NCBI GenBank assembly: GCA_019426215.1
Contig: CM033400.1
Span: 17,406,568-17,470,567 of the forward strand
Source: Buddleja alternifolia
Taxonomy: Eukaryota > Streptophyta > Magnoliopsida > Lamiales > Scrophulariaceae
Length of the DNA: 64,000 nucleotides
Direction of reading: 5' to 3'
The notes under the pieces are model-generated. The model saw nothing but the letters and a program-made list of their open reading frames with translations. It was not told where the DNA came from and did no database searches. The first letter of the stretch is position 1; each line of letters opens with the position of its first letter. Shown piece after piece: positions 32,780-44,697 of the stretch. Position numbers and translations under genes: made by a program.

Positions 32780-34296
32780 TGTTAGATGTTTTGATGATGA
32801 CAATTAGGATTTATGTTAGACCCCAAAATATGTAAGTTTGATTTTATTAGAAATCATGTATAGGCTTTGAGCGTTGGAAGTGTATAAAGCTTTATTTGTT
32901 TTTTATTCTAGAATGTTAGTCTAAGTAGTTTTAGACTGAGCGTCTGATATTATTCTGAGTGAGTTTATCAATTAATTAAGTCTAAAGATTCAAGCGTCTG
33001 AAGTCTGAATGAAGATGAAGTCTCCAAGCGTCCAAGCATTGATTGAGGACAAAAATCATTCAGTAGTGATTGAGCAAATATCAATGACCAAATGTCACCT
33101 GAATTTATTTCTAAGTTCAGAAGGAGTTTAATGCAAATATTCTCTAATCATTAATAGCCAAAGGTTATTCATTTCAAATGCATTAAATGTTGATAACAAG
33201 AGCATTGAATGTGATAAGCTTTTCAGGACGTACAGAGAAGCCACCCTATTGGACTGTCAACTTTGCTAAGACTGCAGCACCAACTTTTGTGCAGCAGATT
33301 TTCAGGAATAAGGATAAAAGTTGTTCACTCACGGAAGTGAGAGACACGCTCCTGTGCATGTGTCAAACAGACACTTTTTTCAAGAATGTCTATAAATAGA
33401 CTTCATCAACAAGCCAAAATCAGAGACAAAACACGGTACAAGCTTACAAGTCAAAACTCTATTGCATTGAAGTCTCAAACCTTAAACTCAGAAAAGCCAG
33501 AATATTCAAGCAAACATTCTCCTTGCTTTTCTTCAATTCCTGAGACAGTCAACCAATATCTCAAACATTCTTTTCAAAGAAACCTACACTATTACTGAAA
33601 TATTCCAAGTTGTTTGAACTTTTCCAAAATCAAACAAACCGTTAGAAAAATCTCATCCAAACCTCGCGATCTGTGTGAAGTTGAAGTTGGACACTTACAT
33701 TATTTTTGGGTGAAAGAAGTAAGAGGATAGAAGTTCCTTGGAGCAGAAATATGTGTGATCAAGGAGCTCAAGTCATCAACATCCATCTCTCCCTAATTTG
33801 AAGAAGATTCTGTGTGATTCTTTAAGAATCATTTTAGTGGATTGTCTTCAAGTGTTCGAGGAGAAGAAAGACGTAGTTGGGGGATTACACCACCCAACGA
33901 ACCTTTCAAACATTGTGTTCCTTACTTTATAGCATTTTTATTGTCATCATATCATTGCATAATCGGTTAAGTAACACATTGATTAAATCATTAAAAGCTA
34001 AGCAACTAAGGAGAATCTGTGATGCTAAAATACCTCAAAAGGAAGACTTAAAAATCATTCCGCCGTGCTAACCCAGATTAAAGAACTGAACGCTTACCTA
34101 TCTGGTTATAGCAGTCAAATCTTGAGTCTAAGTTAATCTTATCAAAATAATCTTCAAGTAGACGCTCAATCAAGCGCCTACATTTTCAAGCGTCCAAACA
34201 GTTTTTAATACGAAACTTTTTGAAGTCGAAAAATATTTCAGGGTCTATCCACCCCCCCCCCTTCGAGACCCTTTCGTATGCTACTTGGGACCAACA
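32780..34296 (+). mobile_element. SIRE-type copia 5' LTR
   Basis: 1517 bp beginning TGTTAGATGTTTTGATGATG and ending GGGACCAACA, followed by primer-binding site TGGTATCAAAGC at 34299. The TGATGATGACAA start is typical of SIRE/Maximus-lineage LTRs. TATA box at 33391. A C11 run lies at about 34250. It disrupts the chromovirus integrase. Confidence 0.85.
33391..33398 (+). promoter_or_regulatory. TATA box of the SIRE-type LTR
   Basis: TATAAATA in GTCTATAAATAGACTTCATC, at the expected U3/R boundary position within the LTR; the following leader begins CTTCATCAACAAGCC. Confidence 0.65.
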
Positions 34297-34298
34297 AG

Positions 34299-34310
34299 TG
34301 GTATCAAAGC
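34299..34310 (+). promoter_or_regulatory. Primer-binding site, initiator tRNA-Met type
   Basis: TGGTATCAAAGC, two bases after the LTR end, one mismatch from the usual TGGTATCAGAGC. Confidence 0.85.
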
Positions 34311-34399
34311 GGTTAAAGTTGAAATTTTAAAATTTCCAAGCATAACAGCTTGTTTAGATCCTTTCAGATCTAGTTGCTTAAAAAAATTTCACGGCATTT

Positions 34400-35716
34400 G
34401 CTAAAGTACGTAAGTTGACCGGGTCAAATTATGACTCATGGAAGGTCAAAGCATTTACATATCTTTGTTCACGTGATAACGAAATGTGCGATATTATTTC
34501 AAATGGACCTATTCAAATTCTCAAGGTTATCACTAGAACGCCAGGAGCCATAGAAGATACTCCAGATGGCTATGCAGAGAAGCCAAAAAGTGAATGGTCT
34601 ACAGATGAGCATCGAAGAGCTAATTTGGACAATGTTGGTAGAAACGCTCTATATATTGCCATTGGTGACAGTGAAAACTTATTCAACAAGGTCAAATCAT
34701 GTTCTGTTACCAAGGAGATATTGGATAAGTTGGCTATAATTTGAGGTGGTTCAGCACAAATTAAGGAGAACAAACTTTCCATCGTCAAGGAAATATTTAA
34801 CAGTTTTAAGATGTTGCCCAATGAGACGCTAGAGCAATTGGACATAAGATTTACTACTCTTATCACAGAATTAACATATTTGGGAATAGAACAGGGAATG
34901 GTGGTCAAGATTCCCAGTAGATTTTTAATGAAAACAACAGCAATGAGAGAATCAAACGTGTTGGATATTCTAAGTCCAGAAGATGCCTTTTCAGAGCTCA
35001 AAGCGTTTGAGTTCGAGCTGAATTCAGCAAATAATGTTGTGAGCAGTCCAGTGATAGAGTCTAGAGCGCTAATAGCATCAATCAAGGTTAAATCGGGTAA
35101 CAATGGAAAAGTGTGAGATATCAGTGAGGATGAGGAACTAGCGCTTCTGAATAGATTCAGAAAGTTTCTAAGATATGAAAAGAAAAGAAATAGTCCAAAT
35201 CATCAAGGACAGAGTTCATATCAAGTGCCTACTCCAATACAACAACAGTATCAAGCGCCTCAATATTAACTTCTCCTTCAGCGCCGATTCAATACCAAGC
35301 GTCTATTCAACAGAATCTCTCAGCGCCTGTGGTCTCAAACCACAAACTGCAAGATTAACAAATGAACAAATGATGAAAACTAATCTTTGTTATAATTGCA
35401 GGAAACCATGGCACTACCTGGTAAATTGTCCTTATCCAAACGTATCTAAGCCCTCAAGGCAAGATTACTTGGATAGAAACCAATTCAGGAGCAACCTTCA
35501 CCAAGAAAGGTTTGCTAGTGGAGTCAGAACAAGTGCCCGCACCTGAAGATTTGGAGTCTTCAGAGGAGAGTAGTGATGATGATGAGCCAGTGGACGACTC
35601 AGTGTTCATTTGTCTCACGGCTAGAGATGATGAAGCGTCCCCTGAGGTAAACACTGAAATATCTTACCCTCTCTCTTATGAAGAACTACTTGACAAAAGA
35701 ATATTAAGTTTTTTAT
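34400..35716 (+). pseudogene. SIRE-type gag, 3' truncated and broken
   Basis: Begins around TGSNYDSWKVKAFTYL, the SIRE Gag head. TGA after LDKLAII (34742) interrupts; the next piece carries LPNETLEQLDIRFTTLITEL; another stop and frameshift follow. An intact zinc knuckle CYNCRKPWHYLVNC (CX2CX4HX4C) is at 35388-35429. An acidic stretch SSEESSDDDEPVDDS follows. Similarity stops near 35716, where gypsy LTR-like sequence begins. No protease, integrase or RT of this element is in the window. Confidence 0.8.
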
Positions 35717-36713
35717 TAACCATCTCATTCAGCTCAGGATAAGGCATGATGTCCAAAAGATAACAAGAATGCATAGCTTTTGGTTCTAATGACAAACGTG
35801 GCAAGGAAATAGTGAAGACACCTCTTGCTTTGGTTAACACCTCACCTCTAGAGTCCCGATGTTCGACATCCATCCTCGATATGTCCCTTTTCTTGATTTA
35901 AAGCTTTGACTCTTAAAGATAGAGTGAAGGGAATTAAGTGTTACTTGTGGGAAGCCACCTCTGGAGGCTTCGATGCAAAGTGCTACACGGAGGGAGCCAC
36001 CTCTAGATTCCCAACACCTATAGATCAATGAAGGGAGCTAAGTGCTATATGGGGCAAAGTGCTACATGGAGGGAGCCACCTCTAGAGTCCCGACACTTGA
36101 AACCAGATGGTATGAATTGAAAGGTTGAAGTCTTCTGCTGGTATGGGGACAGTGGGGAGACGAAACACAATCGTTTGACATGAGTGCTAAAGTACACGAG
36201 TTGTTTTCTTCTTTCTTACTTTGTTTCAATACTCGATTGTTCGCCCTTCTGATATCTTCTTGGTTGATTCAAATACTCGCCGCTATATATGCTTGTTTTC
36301 GTTATATCTTCCTCTGCAGATCCTGTTACGAAGATCAAAGGTAAAGCAAACTGTTTATACCTCACTGGGTCATTAGGACTCACCTTCCTTCTTTCTTCCT
36401 TTTTGGATGAGCCTTAGTATGTCGGATACGGAGGAGAAAATAAGGACTAATCGAAGAATTGGTATGTTGCTCTTAGTTGGAGTTATGTCTTGAGATGTAC
36501 AATTTGATATGGAGATGTTTTGTCTTGGAGACATTTGGTTAACAGAGTTGTTGTTGACTTATGTACGGCTGATGAGGAATGTATTGTAGGTTTATTTAGA
36601 ATGTAAAAGTTGAATTTCAGCAGATAATGATTTCATAAAGTTCTGATGCTTGGCGCTGGTTCGAAAAAGGATGGTCTTCTGGATCGAGCTGGCTTCGTGA
36701 TGTGGCGGGCCAC
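35717..36713 (+). mobile_element. Gypsy LTR relic, same family as 9853-10397
   Basis: 36143-36711 aligns with 9853-10397. The part to the left has four degenerate copies of GGGAGCCACCTCTAGA-type sequence (near 35846, 35951, 35993 and 36073). The sequence ends near GCGGGCCAC, followed by GGTGGTCAGAGCTTGAG, a worn primer-binding site, which gives the plus orientation. No ORF. Confidence 0.6.
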
Positions 36714-37157
36714 GGGTGGTCAGAGCTTGAGTTGTTAATACCGGGGCTATACTAAGGTAAGATTGTGGATTGTGATATGTGGTTGTGATTGGTTGAACTT
36801 AGGAGATGAGTTTTTGAAGACTAGATATATAAATAGATAAGTGAAATAAGGCATGTATAAGGTAAGAAAGTCTTACCAAAGTTGATACGGAGGACGACGT
36901 CAAGCAATCATTGTATATAGTGCTTCCTTAGAATTACCAAGTTGCGCGCTCGGAAAATTTCATCTTTTGAATTACCTCTTTTGGTTGTTTACTAGAGACA
37001 ACTCCAATTATCCTAGGCTATATTGAGATAGGTTCCTCGTCCGACATAACATAAACCATTGAGTTAGCGCAACGGAAGCGTGGAGCGCCCAGATGGTCGG
37101 TGGGTGCCACATGTAATGCCTCTGTTGTAAATGCTCCAGCGTGTAAATCTCAATATT
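36714..37157 (+). other. Worn internal gypsy sequence
   Basis: From the degraded primer-binding site onward there is no recognisable protein. Likely internal leader of the same gypsy element; the right limit is uncertain. Confidence 0.35.
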
Positions 37158-37632
37158 CGACCGTTAGAGGACTCAATGTCCGAACATTAAACCTCTAACA
37201 TCCAAACGTCAAGAGCAGTTAGTTTCTTGTGGATCAGTTAAGCTCTATATTGGGATACATTGATAATCGTGTATATTTTCTTGCTTTATTGATTAGTGAT
37301 TGGAAGTTGTATACAAGAAAGGAGCAAGAAAAAATGCTCTCTCCTCTCTCTAATTTTTTTAAAAAAATTCTATTGTATTCATGGCATATTCATCATCTAC
37401 GTGTGGGTTGTTTTCGTCTTTTTCATCAACTCATGCAAACTCTCCTTCAACTATCAACGTTCGAACGTTAGAACTCAACATCCAAACATGAAACATTTGA
37501 CGTTCGAGCGTCATGAACAGTTTGTTTCTTGTCGATTGGTTAAGCTCCGCTTTGTATTGGGATACAATGATAATCGTGTATAACTTCTTGCTTTATTGAT
37601 TAGTGATTGGAAGTAAATATTCAAAAAAGGAG
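37158..37632. repeat. Tandem duplication with 305-bp period
   Basis: 37158-37325 and 37463-37632 are diverged copies (shared TTAAGCTC, TTGGGATACA, GATAATCGTGTAT, TGCTTTATTGATTAGTGATTGGAAG). Between them, 37326-37462 holds a fragment resembling the LINE 5' end (AAATGCTCTCTCCTCTCTCTAA), also seen at 39155. Both copies carry GTTCGAACGTT-like motifs. Confidence 0.75.
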
Positions 37633-37794
37633 CATAATGACTTTCGTATTATTCGGAGGCCTATGTTACCAGAGTGATTAGGTCCTGAGGGGTGTTTTAA
37701 CACCTAATGCTCTAAAACCTTCTGGTTTGGGAGTCATTAAATTAGTTTGCTAATGGGCAACTTAGTCGCTTCTTAGTATACTATATTTTTCCAA

Positions 37795-39080
37795 AAAAAA
37801 AACATCCTTTTTGAGATCTTTCTTCCAATTTTCCCATCTTCGTCTTCATCACATAGGCTGGACAACCCCATATCCTAATGTGTTTGAGACTAGGATTCTA
37901 TCCACTCCATATCACATAAGGAGTTTTAGGAACGGACTTAGATGGACATCTGTTCAAGATATATACTGCTATAAGTAATGCATGACCCCACAACGATGTG
38001 GGAAGATCCATGTAGCTGAGCATCGAGTGAACCATATCTAATAATGTTATATTTTGAAACTCGGCCACCCCATTTAGTTGTGGAATCGGTGGAGGAGTTA
38101 GAAATCACCAAATTCAGCACTCGTGTATTCTCCACCTCGATTTGATCGAAGTGTCTTAATACGTTTGCATGTTTGGTTTTCAACTAGGGTCTTGAATTCT
38201 TTGAACCATTCAATGGATCCAGACTTGTACTTCATTAAGTATACAAGACCATGCCTAGAGTGGTCGTCTGTAAATATTATGAAGTATTAAAAACCTCCAG
38301 GAGCCATTTCTCCAAAAGGCCCACAAACGTCAGTATGTATTAAACCAAGGACTTCACTAGCTCTTTTAAAATGCCCTATGAAGGGAGACCTAGTCATTTT
38401 GCCTTTGAGATAAGATTCGCAAGTGGAAAATGGGTCCGACCCATCTTTCTCACGTTCGCGAATCTTGTACTCTCCAGCATGACCTAGTCTTAGATGCCAG
38501 ATAAGTCTTTATTTTGTCCTAGACATACCTCATTTCTTGATGATAGTGTTTATAGTACATCTATTTTGGACATTCAAGTAATATAAACCATTTAATAAAG
38601 ATATAGAGCCACCGCATTCATTTCTAAAATAAGTATTGCAAACATTTTTCATAAAACAAAAATCGTATCCTATCTTAACCAAAGCAGGAATTGAACAAAT
38701 GGTTTTAAGCCCATTGGACTACAAGGCAATTATCTAATGTAACTAAATGTCCAGAAGATAAAATAAGAGAAGTAGAGCCAATATGCATGGTTCTTACACT
38801 ATGTTCCCTACCAACATTGATCATCACTCATCGCTCCTTGAGCCTCCTATTTCTTTTCGGATCCTATTTCAAAAACATTAATTTCCATACCAGAAGTAGC
38901 TTCGGCTTCCGCTTGGACAGTCACACTTCCAGTGACCAGCCTCTTTGCAGCTAAGGTAGATTTCTGACTTCTTTGGTCCATGCCCTTTGAACTTTTGAAC
39001 CTTGGGTGCCTTACCCTTTCCAATGTTTCTTTTAGCCTTAAGCGTTCCCTTTTGCTTCTTGCATCTCTTCTTCTTCTAGA
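37795..39080 (-). pseudogene. copia gag-to-integrase relic
   Basis: Read right to left: Lys-rich gag C-terminus with KGKAPKVQKFKGHGPKK and zinc knuckle CKEAGHWKCDCP (near 38910-38960), protease-side MHIGSTSLILSSGHLVTLD (near 38740), pre-integrase HLASKTRSCW-like remnant, then integrase [20 protein letters not shown] and [19 protein letters not shown], and IRIWGCPAYV near 37850. Many stops and frame changes make it an old relic. It is closer to the plus-strand copia at 10398 than to the minus-strand copia at 1249. It ends at about 37795. Confidence 0.8.
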
Positions 39081-39154
39081 GCTTAGGAGCTTATGTGGTA
39101 GAAGACACTGTAGGTATCAAGATTTGAGAATTTATGGGAATTGGTATGGAAAAG

Positions 39155-39270
39155 AGGCAAAAATGCTCTCCCCTCTCTCTAAAATCCTCATGCTAAACTC
39201 GCCACGGCTGATTCATCTTCCTTGTGTCGGACTTCATCATCCTCAATCCATATTAACTCTCCGGCTATAA
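39155..39270 (+). mobile_element. LINE 5'-end fragment
   Basis: AAAATGCTCTCCCCTCTCTCTAAAATCC, followed by GCCACGGCTGATTC, matches in inverse orientation the 5' end of the minus-strand LINE near 41400-41450. Only about 115 bp remain. Confidence 0.55.
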
Positions 39271-39283
39271 TACGCTTGCCAGA

Positions 39284-41450
39284 TTTATTTATTTTTAGGA
39301 AAATCAATTGCATAAAAATAAAAGGAGGTAGTACAAAAAAGTGCACAAGGGGATTCCTTGCCACAATGAAGCACCTACACTAGAACAAAAATACATCAAG
39401 GTCGAAATCAAACCTGATAGAAGATTCATCAACGCGGAGCACAATGCTTGAAGATTAAGGGCTTTCCTAAGTAGTGTCTAACCAATCTAGTCTATAGACC
39501 AACATCTACTAGAAGCGAGTAGACTTATGTTCGAATGTTTATAACGCATGTTCAAATGATTACAAAGAATGACCTACCATGCTATCATCCAAATTCTCCT
39601 AATGCCAATAATAGCATCATCACTCCTAAAAGCAAAATTCATCAATTAGAACTCTTCGAAAGGGCATCCTTGCTTATGGGCCCGCTCAATGAATTAGTCT
39701 TTATTTCCTTCAATTCAATCTGAACCCGGAAGATTTGTGAATTGCCCGAATCATAATCCAATGTATCTCCAATTAAACTTGCCAATTTATTCTTGACCAG
39801 TAATGTATCCTTACCTGAATCATCTCCATCACCCACATTCCTCGCCGGGACAGTTGGATTACTCTTCGTCTTTACGTTTTTTGTCGCCGGCTTTTTTACT
39901 TATATTGATCCACTCATCCATCTTAGGGTTCAATTTTGGAATTTTATTGATGACTTGTTGCTTAGGAACATATATATTCACCGGTGGTTTATCTTCCTTC
40001 CTAACTTTAGGACATTGTTGACAACTATGTCCAAATGACTTAAATACCTTGCAAGTCGTGGGTTTCCATTCACATTCAACTGCTATCCTACACGAACCAT
40101 TGTATTCTCCCAATTTCAAAGGTAGCACATATAAACTCTTTTGACACTCAACCCCTGTTGTCATAAGAATACACACCCTAACACAATCAATACGCTCCAT
40201 AGATAAAGTAAATGCATCAAGATATAATAGGTGTCCTAATGCACTTGCAACAACACTCAACCCTTCTATTGTCCAAAATTTCGCCGGTACATAACGAAAT
40301 TTGACCCTGACCGGAACTTTCTTATGCTCATTCTTCTCAAGTGTCATTCACATCCACCATTTCTCAATGAACAACGCTTGGTCTTGATATAACCAAGGTC
40401 CTCCCTCAAGAATTTCAGCCATAGCAGCCTCTGATTCAAATCTGAAGAAGAAAAATCTGCTGCTAGTTGCTTTTACCTCCTTTAGCCCTTTCCAAACCGA
40501 GAGAACATACTTCTTGACTCCAAGGAAGTATGGTTTTTTACCAATAAAGTAGCCCACCAGAGTATTCTCTCACCAATTCAATCCAGCTTTCATTTGATCC
40601 CAAGTTGGACGAACAAAATATTTAACATTAATTGTTTTCACTGGAATATATCGAAGCGATGTTTGTTTAGATTCAATGAATTGTGAAGAATCGTTGACCA
40701 CTCTCGGATCCACACGTACACTCCCAATCAAAAACTCCATCTGGTCAGCTTGCTCATTTGGTACTGGTTCGAACGTTGGAACCATGACGTTCGAACGTCA
40801 ACTTCTGGGGATTTTGATTCTAGACGCAACGTTCAAACATTGGTTTCCTGACATTCGAACGTTGCATGAAAATTAGTGTTTTTCTGCACGCCGCCAATTG
40901 ATGTTCGAACGTCACTATCCCCACGTTTGAACATCATCTGTGCAACTTGTGCATCTCCACCAGCCGAAATTGGCCTTTTCTAGGCCAAACTTGGTACTTT
41001 CGATATGATACCTTCCTTCAGCAACGAATATGTTTGAGCCTTTACCATTGTCTTTAACCCTATCAGGCCAATATCACCTTTGGACTGATTTGTATATTGG
41101 AGATGAAAATACATTTGCAAACCTTGTATTAATCGGTGGTGAATTGAAATATGATTCCTTGTCCTCCATATTCGTCAAGTGCTACATTTTCTTTGAATTT
41201 TCATATCCTTTCACCCGATTAACGAAGTCTAAGAAATCAGAAACATTAAACGCTCGAGCAAAAGATGGAATACTTTTTTAAATAGATTCAAAGTCTGATG
41301 CATCTGAAAATCATTGTATTGTCAGGGATTGATTATGGATTGATGATGAAGTAGACCCAAACCCATACGAGGATAACGAATCAGCCACGGCGAACTTTAG
41401 TATGAGATTTCTAGAGAGAGAGAGAGGGGAGAGAACATTTTTTCACCCCA
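39284..41450 (-). mobile_element. L1-type LINE fragment carrying ORF1
   Basis: On the minus strand it runs from the CT-rich 5' end (GTTCTCTCCCCTCTCTC, near 41430) through ORF1 to an A-rich end CAATTGATTTTCCTAAAAAT at about 39284. No ORF2 (endonuclease/RT) lies between ORF1 and the 3' end, so it is an internally deleted or ORF1-only copy. It stands head-to-head with a plus-strand relative starting at about 41455. Confidence 0.7.
39640..41300 (-). pseudogene. LINE ORF1 with DUF4283-like domain and zinc knuckle
   Basis: The N-terminal part includes AFNVSDFLDFVNRVKGYE and SPPINTRFANVFSSPI. A region rich in NVRTS-type codons (the GTTCGAACGT motifs) follows. Then come SQFIESKQTSLRYIPV, GYFIGKKPYFLGVKKYVLSVWKGLKEVKATS, FFFRFESEAAMAEILEGGPW, VPVRVKFRYVPAKFWTIEGL and EWKPTTCKVFKSFGHSCQQCP. 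This order is that of DUF4283 plus CCHC ORF1 proteins of plant L1 elements. The second Cys of the knuckle is Phe. TGA codons at about 40558 and 40348 and a frameshift near 39850 inactivate it. ORF1 proteins bind LINE RNA. Confidence 0.8.
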
Positions 41451-41454
41451 ACCT

Positions 41455-41566
41455 ACTTGTGGAACTATTTGTAAAAGTATTCCATCTTTTGCACGAGTTT
41501 TTAATGTTCCTGAGTTCTTATCTTTAGTTGATCGGGTTGAAGGATCTGAACCTTCAAAGCAAATAC
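41455..41566 (+). mobile_element. Short LINE ORF1 fragment
   Basis: Encodes RVFNVPEFLSLVDRVEGSEPS, aligning with AFNVSDFLDFVNRVKG of the minus-strand copy. About 110 bp only, then a new LINE 5' start at 41567. Confidence 0.6.
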
Positions 41567-43390
41567 AGGAGAGAATGATAGCGGAATTTCTCTCTCTAAT
41601 AAAACTCTCTCTTAGTTAACTGCAATGGCTACGACTTCTTCTTCTCTGGATCCTCATCGGCAGCTTCTGTTAGCGTCAATTCTCCTTTGTTTCAAAGAAT
41701 TTCAGATTACGAATCATACCAAGAGTATCCCTCCTTTGGTCTTGTATTCAATGTCCCTGATTTTATTTCTCTAGTGGAGAAAATTGAAGAAATAAACCAT
41801 TGTCCACCAATTATAAATCAAGAATTGCACAAGAGGGTGAATCCAAATTCAGATTTTGATTCATTATCTTTAGCGGGTTCAATTAATATTTAGATTCATA
41901 AGAATAAACAACAGATAGGGTTAGCGCTATCTTTGTCCCGGGCTTTGGAGGACCCAAATCAAACTTCGGCCTCGACAAGATTAGATGTATCCTTGCCACC
42001 GCTGCTACCCAGATCCATTCAGCGGTCGATTTCTAGTTTCCAAAGCCTATACGTAAGTTCACCAGATTCTATTTCTCCTCCTATCAATACATATTTGCAA
42101 ACGTGGTGTCATCCTCTACTCTCTTCAAAACTCGTAGTCATGGCAACATTAGCCCGGTTTCTTTTCTATCGTCGCCGTCAGAATTGGATAATATTCGAAA
42201 CATCGAAAATAAAGGCGTGGTGGTGTCACATTCGATAGAATCCCAATTTTTAGAAATCTTGTCAATTGAAAAATTGCCAAAGACGATGGTACTCACACCT
42301 TCTTCTCAGGAAAATGGAGATGCGCAATCAGCTCCGTCAAATTTGCAGGAGAAGGTGGAGTCTCTGACGCACTTTAAACCACCAGAGAAATTACCCAGTC
42401 ACGGATCGGTATTGGCCCAAGGTTTTGATTCAGTAATTTCCGCTGGGGCCGAATCCCATGAATTTTTGGTTGGACCCATATGCGTTGATCTGAAACCCAT
42501 TACCCGCTCCACGGCTCCAAATCTGATTATTGATTACAAACGAACTACTTTACATTATGTCAAGCCGGATATCATCAATGGGTAGACCTTTGTTCGTCCT
42601 AAATGGGAGATCGTACAATCAGGTATGAAACGATGGTCGAATACTCTTGCTGGATATTTCATCGGAAAGAAACCGTATTTTATTAGTGTCAAGAATTACG
42701 TCAATTCGATATGGAAGGGCCTGGTTGAGGTTAAAGCAACAAACATGGGGTTTTATTTCTTTAAATTTGAATCTGTTGAAATGATGATGGATGTGCTTCA
42801 AGGAGGGATGGCCAAGCTCTTTTCCTTGAAAAATGGTGAGAAGGGATGACCCATGAGAATAAGGTTCGTAAGGATGTTCCTATTTGGGTTAAATTAACTC
42901 ATCTTCCTGCAGAATATTGGACTTTGGATAGCTTGAGTACAGTTGCAAGCGTCGAGGGTAGACCTCTTTACCCTAATGCCTTTACTTTAAACATGGAAAG
43001 GATTGATTATGCCCGGGTCTGTGTTAACATGAATGTAGATGCTGAATTTCAGAATCATATTTTCATTTTGTTAGCTTCAACTAATGGAGAATATAATGGT
43101 ACTTATAAGATTGATATTGGCTACTAGTGGAAACCATCGATATGTAAGGAATACAAGTCCTTTGGCCATGTGATGCAACAATGCCCGAAGGCCACTATAA
43201 GGGAATAACCGACTTTACATATTTATGTGCCAAAGCGAACGGATGCCCATGCTACCCAAACTAATATGTCGTCCGTTGAGAATGATTGGAAAATTAATAA
43301 TTTGCGAAGAGCTACCGCACCAATTTCAAAACAAATTACCACAAAGGATAGTTTGAACCTCTCTAATCTTGCAAAAGGCAAACATATATA
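41567..43390 (+). pseudogene. LINE ORF1 copy on the plus strand (broken)
   Basis: Starts with the CT-rich 5' leader and ATGGCTACGACTTCTTC at about 41625. Protein segments in order: VFNVPDFISLVEKIEEINH, FLVGPICVDLKPITRS, IIDYKRTTLHYVKPDIING, then a TAG, FVRPKWEIVQSGMKRWSNT, GYFIGKKPYFISVKNYVNSIWK, a frameshift near 42840, VPIWVKLTHLPAEYWTLDSL, ARVCVNMNVDAEF and CKEYKSFGHVMQQCPK (second knuckle Cys is Tyr). It is the same family as 39640-41300 but clearly diverged. It ends at about 43390 against a minus-strand fragment. Confidence 0.8.
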
Positions 43391-43394
43391 AGTA

Positions 43395-44290
43395 GCCGGA
43401 TGATGAGTCAATATCATTGATGAGCTATTGACCAACATCTACCATAAACAAGTAGACTCATGTTCGAACGTTTATAATGCAAGTTCAAACGATTACAAAG
43501 AACAACCTACCATGCTATCATCCAAATTCTCCTACTGCCAATAATAGCAGCATCACTCCTAAAAGTAAAATTCATCAATTAGGACTCTTCGCAAGGACGT
43601 CCTTGCTTATAGGTCCGTTCAATGAATTAGTCTTTGTTCCCTTCAGTTCGGATTGAACCCAGAACTTTTGTGAATTGCCCGAATCATAATCCAATATATC
43701 TTCTAATAAACTTGCAAATTTATTCTTGACCAATAATGTATCTTTATCTGAATCATCTCCATCACCCACATTCCTCGCCGGAACTTTTGTTGTGTTTCTT
43801 CTTTTCTTTTCACCGACTTTTTACTTACACTGATCCACTCATCCATATTAGAGTTCGATTTTGGAATTTTATTGATGACTTGTTGCTTAGGGACATATAT
43901 ATTCACCGGTGGTATATCTTCCTTCCCAACTCTAGGACATTGTTGACAATTATGTTCAAAAGACTTACATACCATGCAAGCCGTAGATTTCCATTCATAT
44001 TCAACTGCTATCCTACGCGAACCATTGTATCTCCTTATTCTGAAGGCAGCAACATATAAACTTCCTCTTGAAATTCAACCCCTATTGTCATAAGGATACA
44101 CAGCATAGTCAATACGCTCTACAGATAAAGCAAACACATCAGGAGATAATGGGCGTCCTAATGCACTTGCAACAATACTCAACCCATCTATTGTCCAAAA
44201 TTCCGCTGGTAAATTAAGAAATTTAACCCATACCAGAACTTTCTTATGCTCCTTCTTCTCAAGTGTCACTCACATCCGCATTAACGAACT
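43395..44290 (-). pseudogene. LINE ORF1 C-terminal fragment, minus strand
   Basis: Minus-strand pieces: VLVWVKFLNLPAEFWTIDGLS, RIDYAVYPYD, MVCKSFEHNCQQCPRVGK, PPVNIYVPKQQVINKIP, MDEWISVSKKS and NKFASLLEDILDYDSGNSQ, in shifting frames. A 3' non-coding part with GTTCGAACGTTTATAATGC lies at about 43460. It parallels 39500-40350. Confidence 0.75.
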
Positions 44291-44697
44291 CTTTCTCAAA
44301 TCTCGTTATGGATATAATTGATTATGATAAAGACAATTACAGGGCCATATAAGTGATCCCCTCCTTGAGAATGTCGTTGAATAAACCGCAGATGAATGCT
44401 ACATACAAGTACAAGGAAGAAATAGGTGTTAAGATCGGTAAGTTGAAGTTGGAAGAACCATCTTTTGATAGCAGTGACTACGTTGGATGGCAATTATCAC
44501 ATCCTTTGTATTTTCTTACAGATGGGTTTTTTGGTTAGGCTAGTGCTTTTCTTGTATTTGTTTTTTTTATTTTTTTAGGTGGTCTAATCGGGTAGGCATT
44601 TTGGTAGCTTCGTTTATTTTGTTTGACTCATCTAAAAGTCCCTATTTTGTTTTTTTATTCCTTTATTTAATGAAATTGATTTTCCAAAAAAGAGGAA
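44291..44697 (+). mobile_element. LINE 3' end, plus strand
   Basis: Ends with TTTATTTAATGAAATTGATTTTCC and AAAAAA at about 44690, the style of a plant L1 3' terminus and the counterpart of the CAATTGATTTTCC ends at 39284 and 45618. The upstream 300 bp have no clear protein. Confidence 0.55.
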
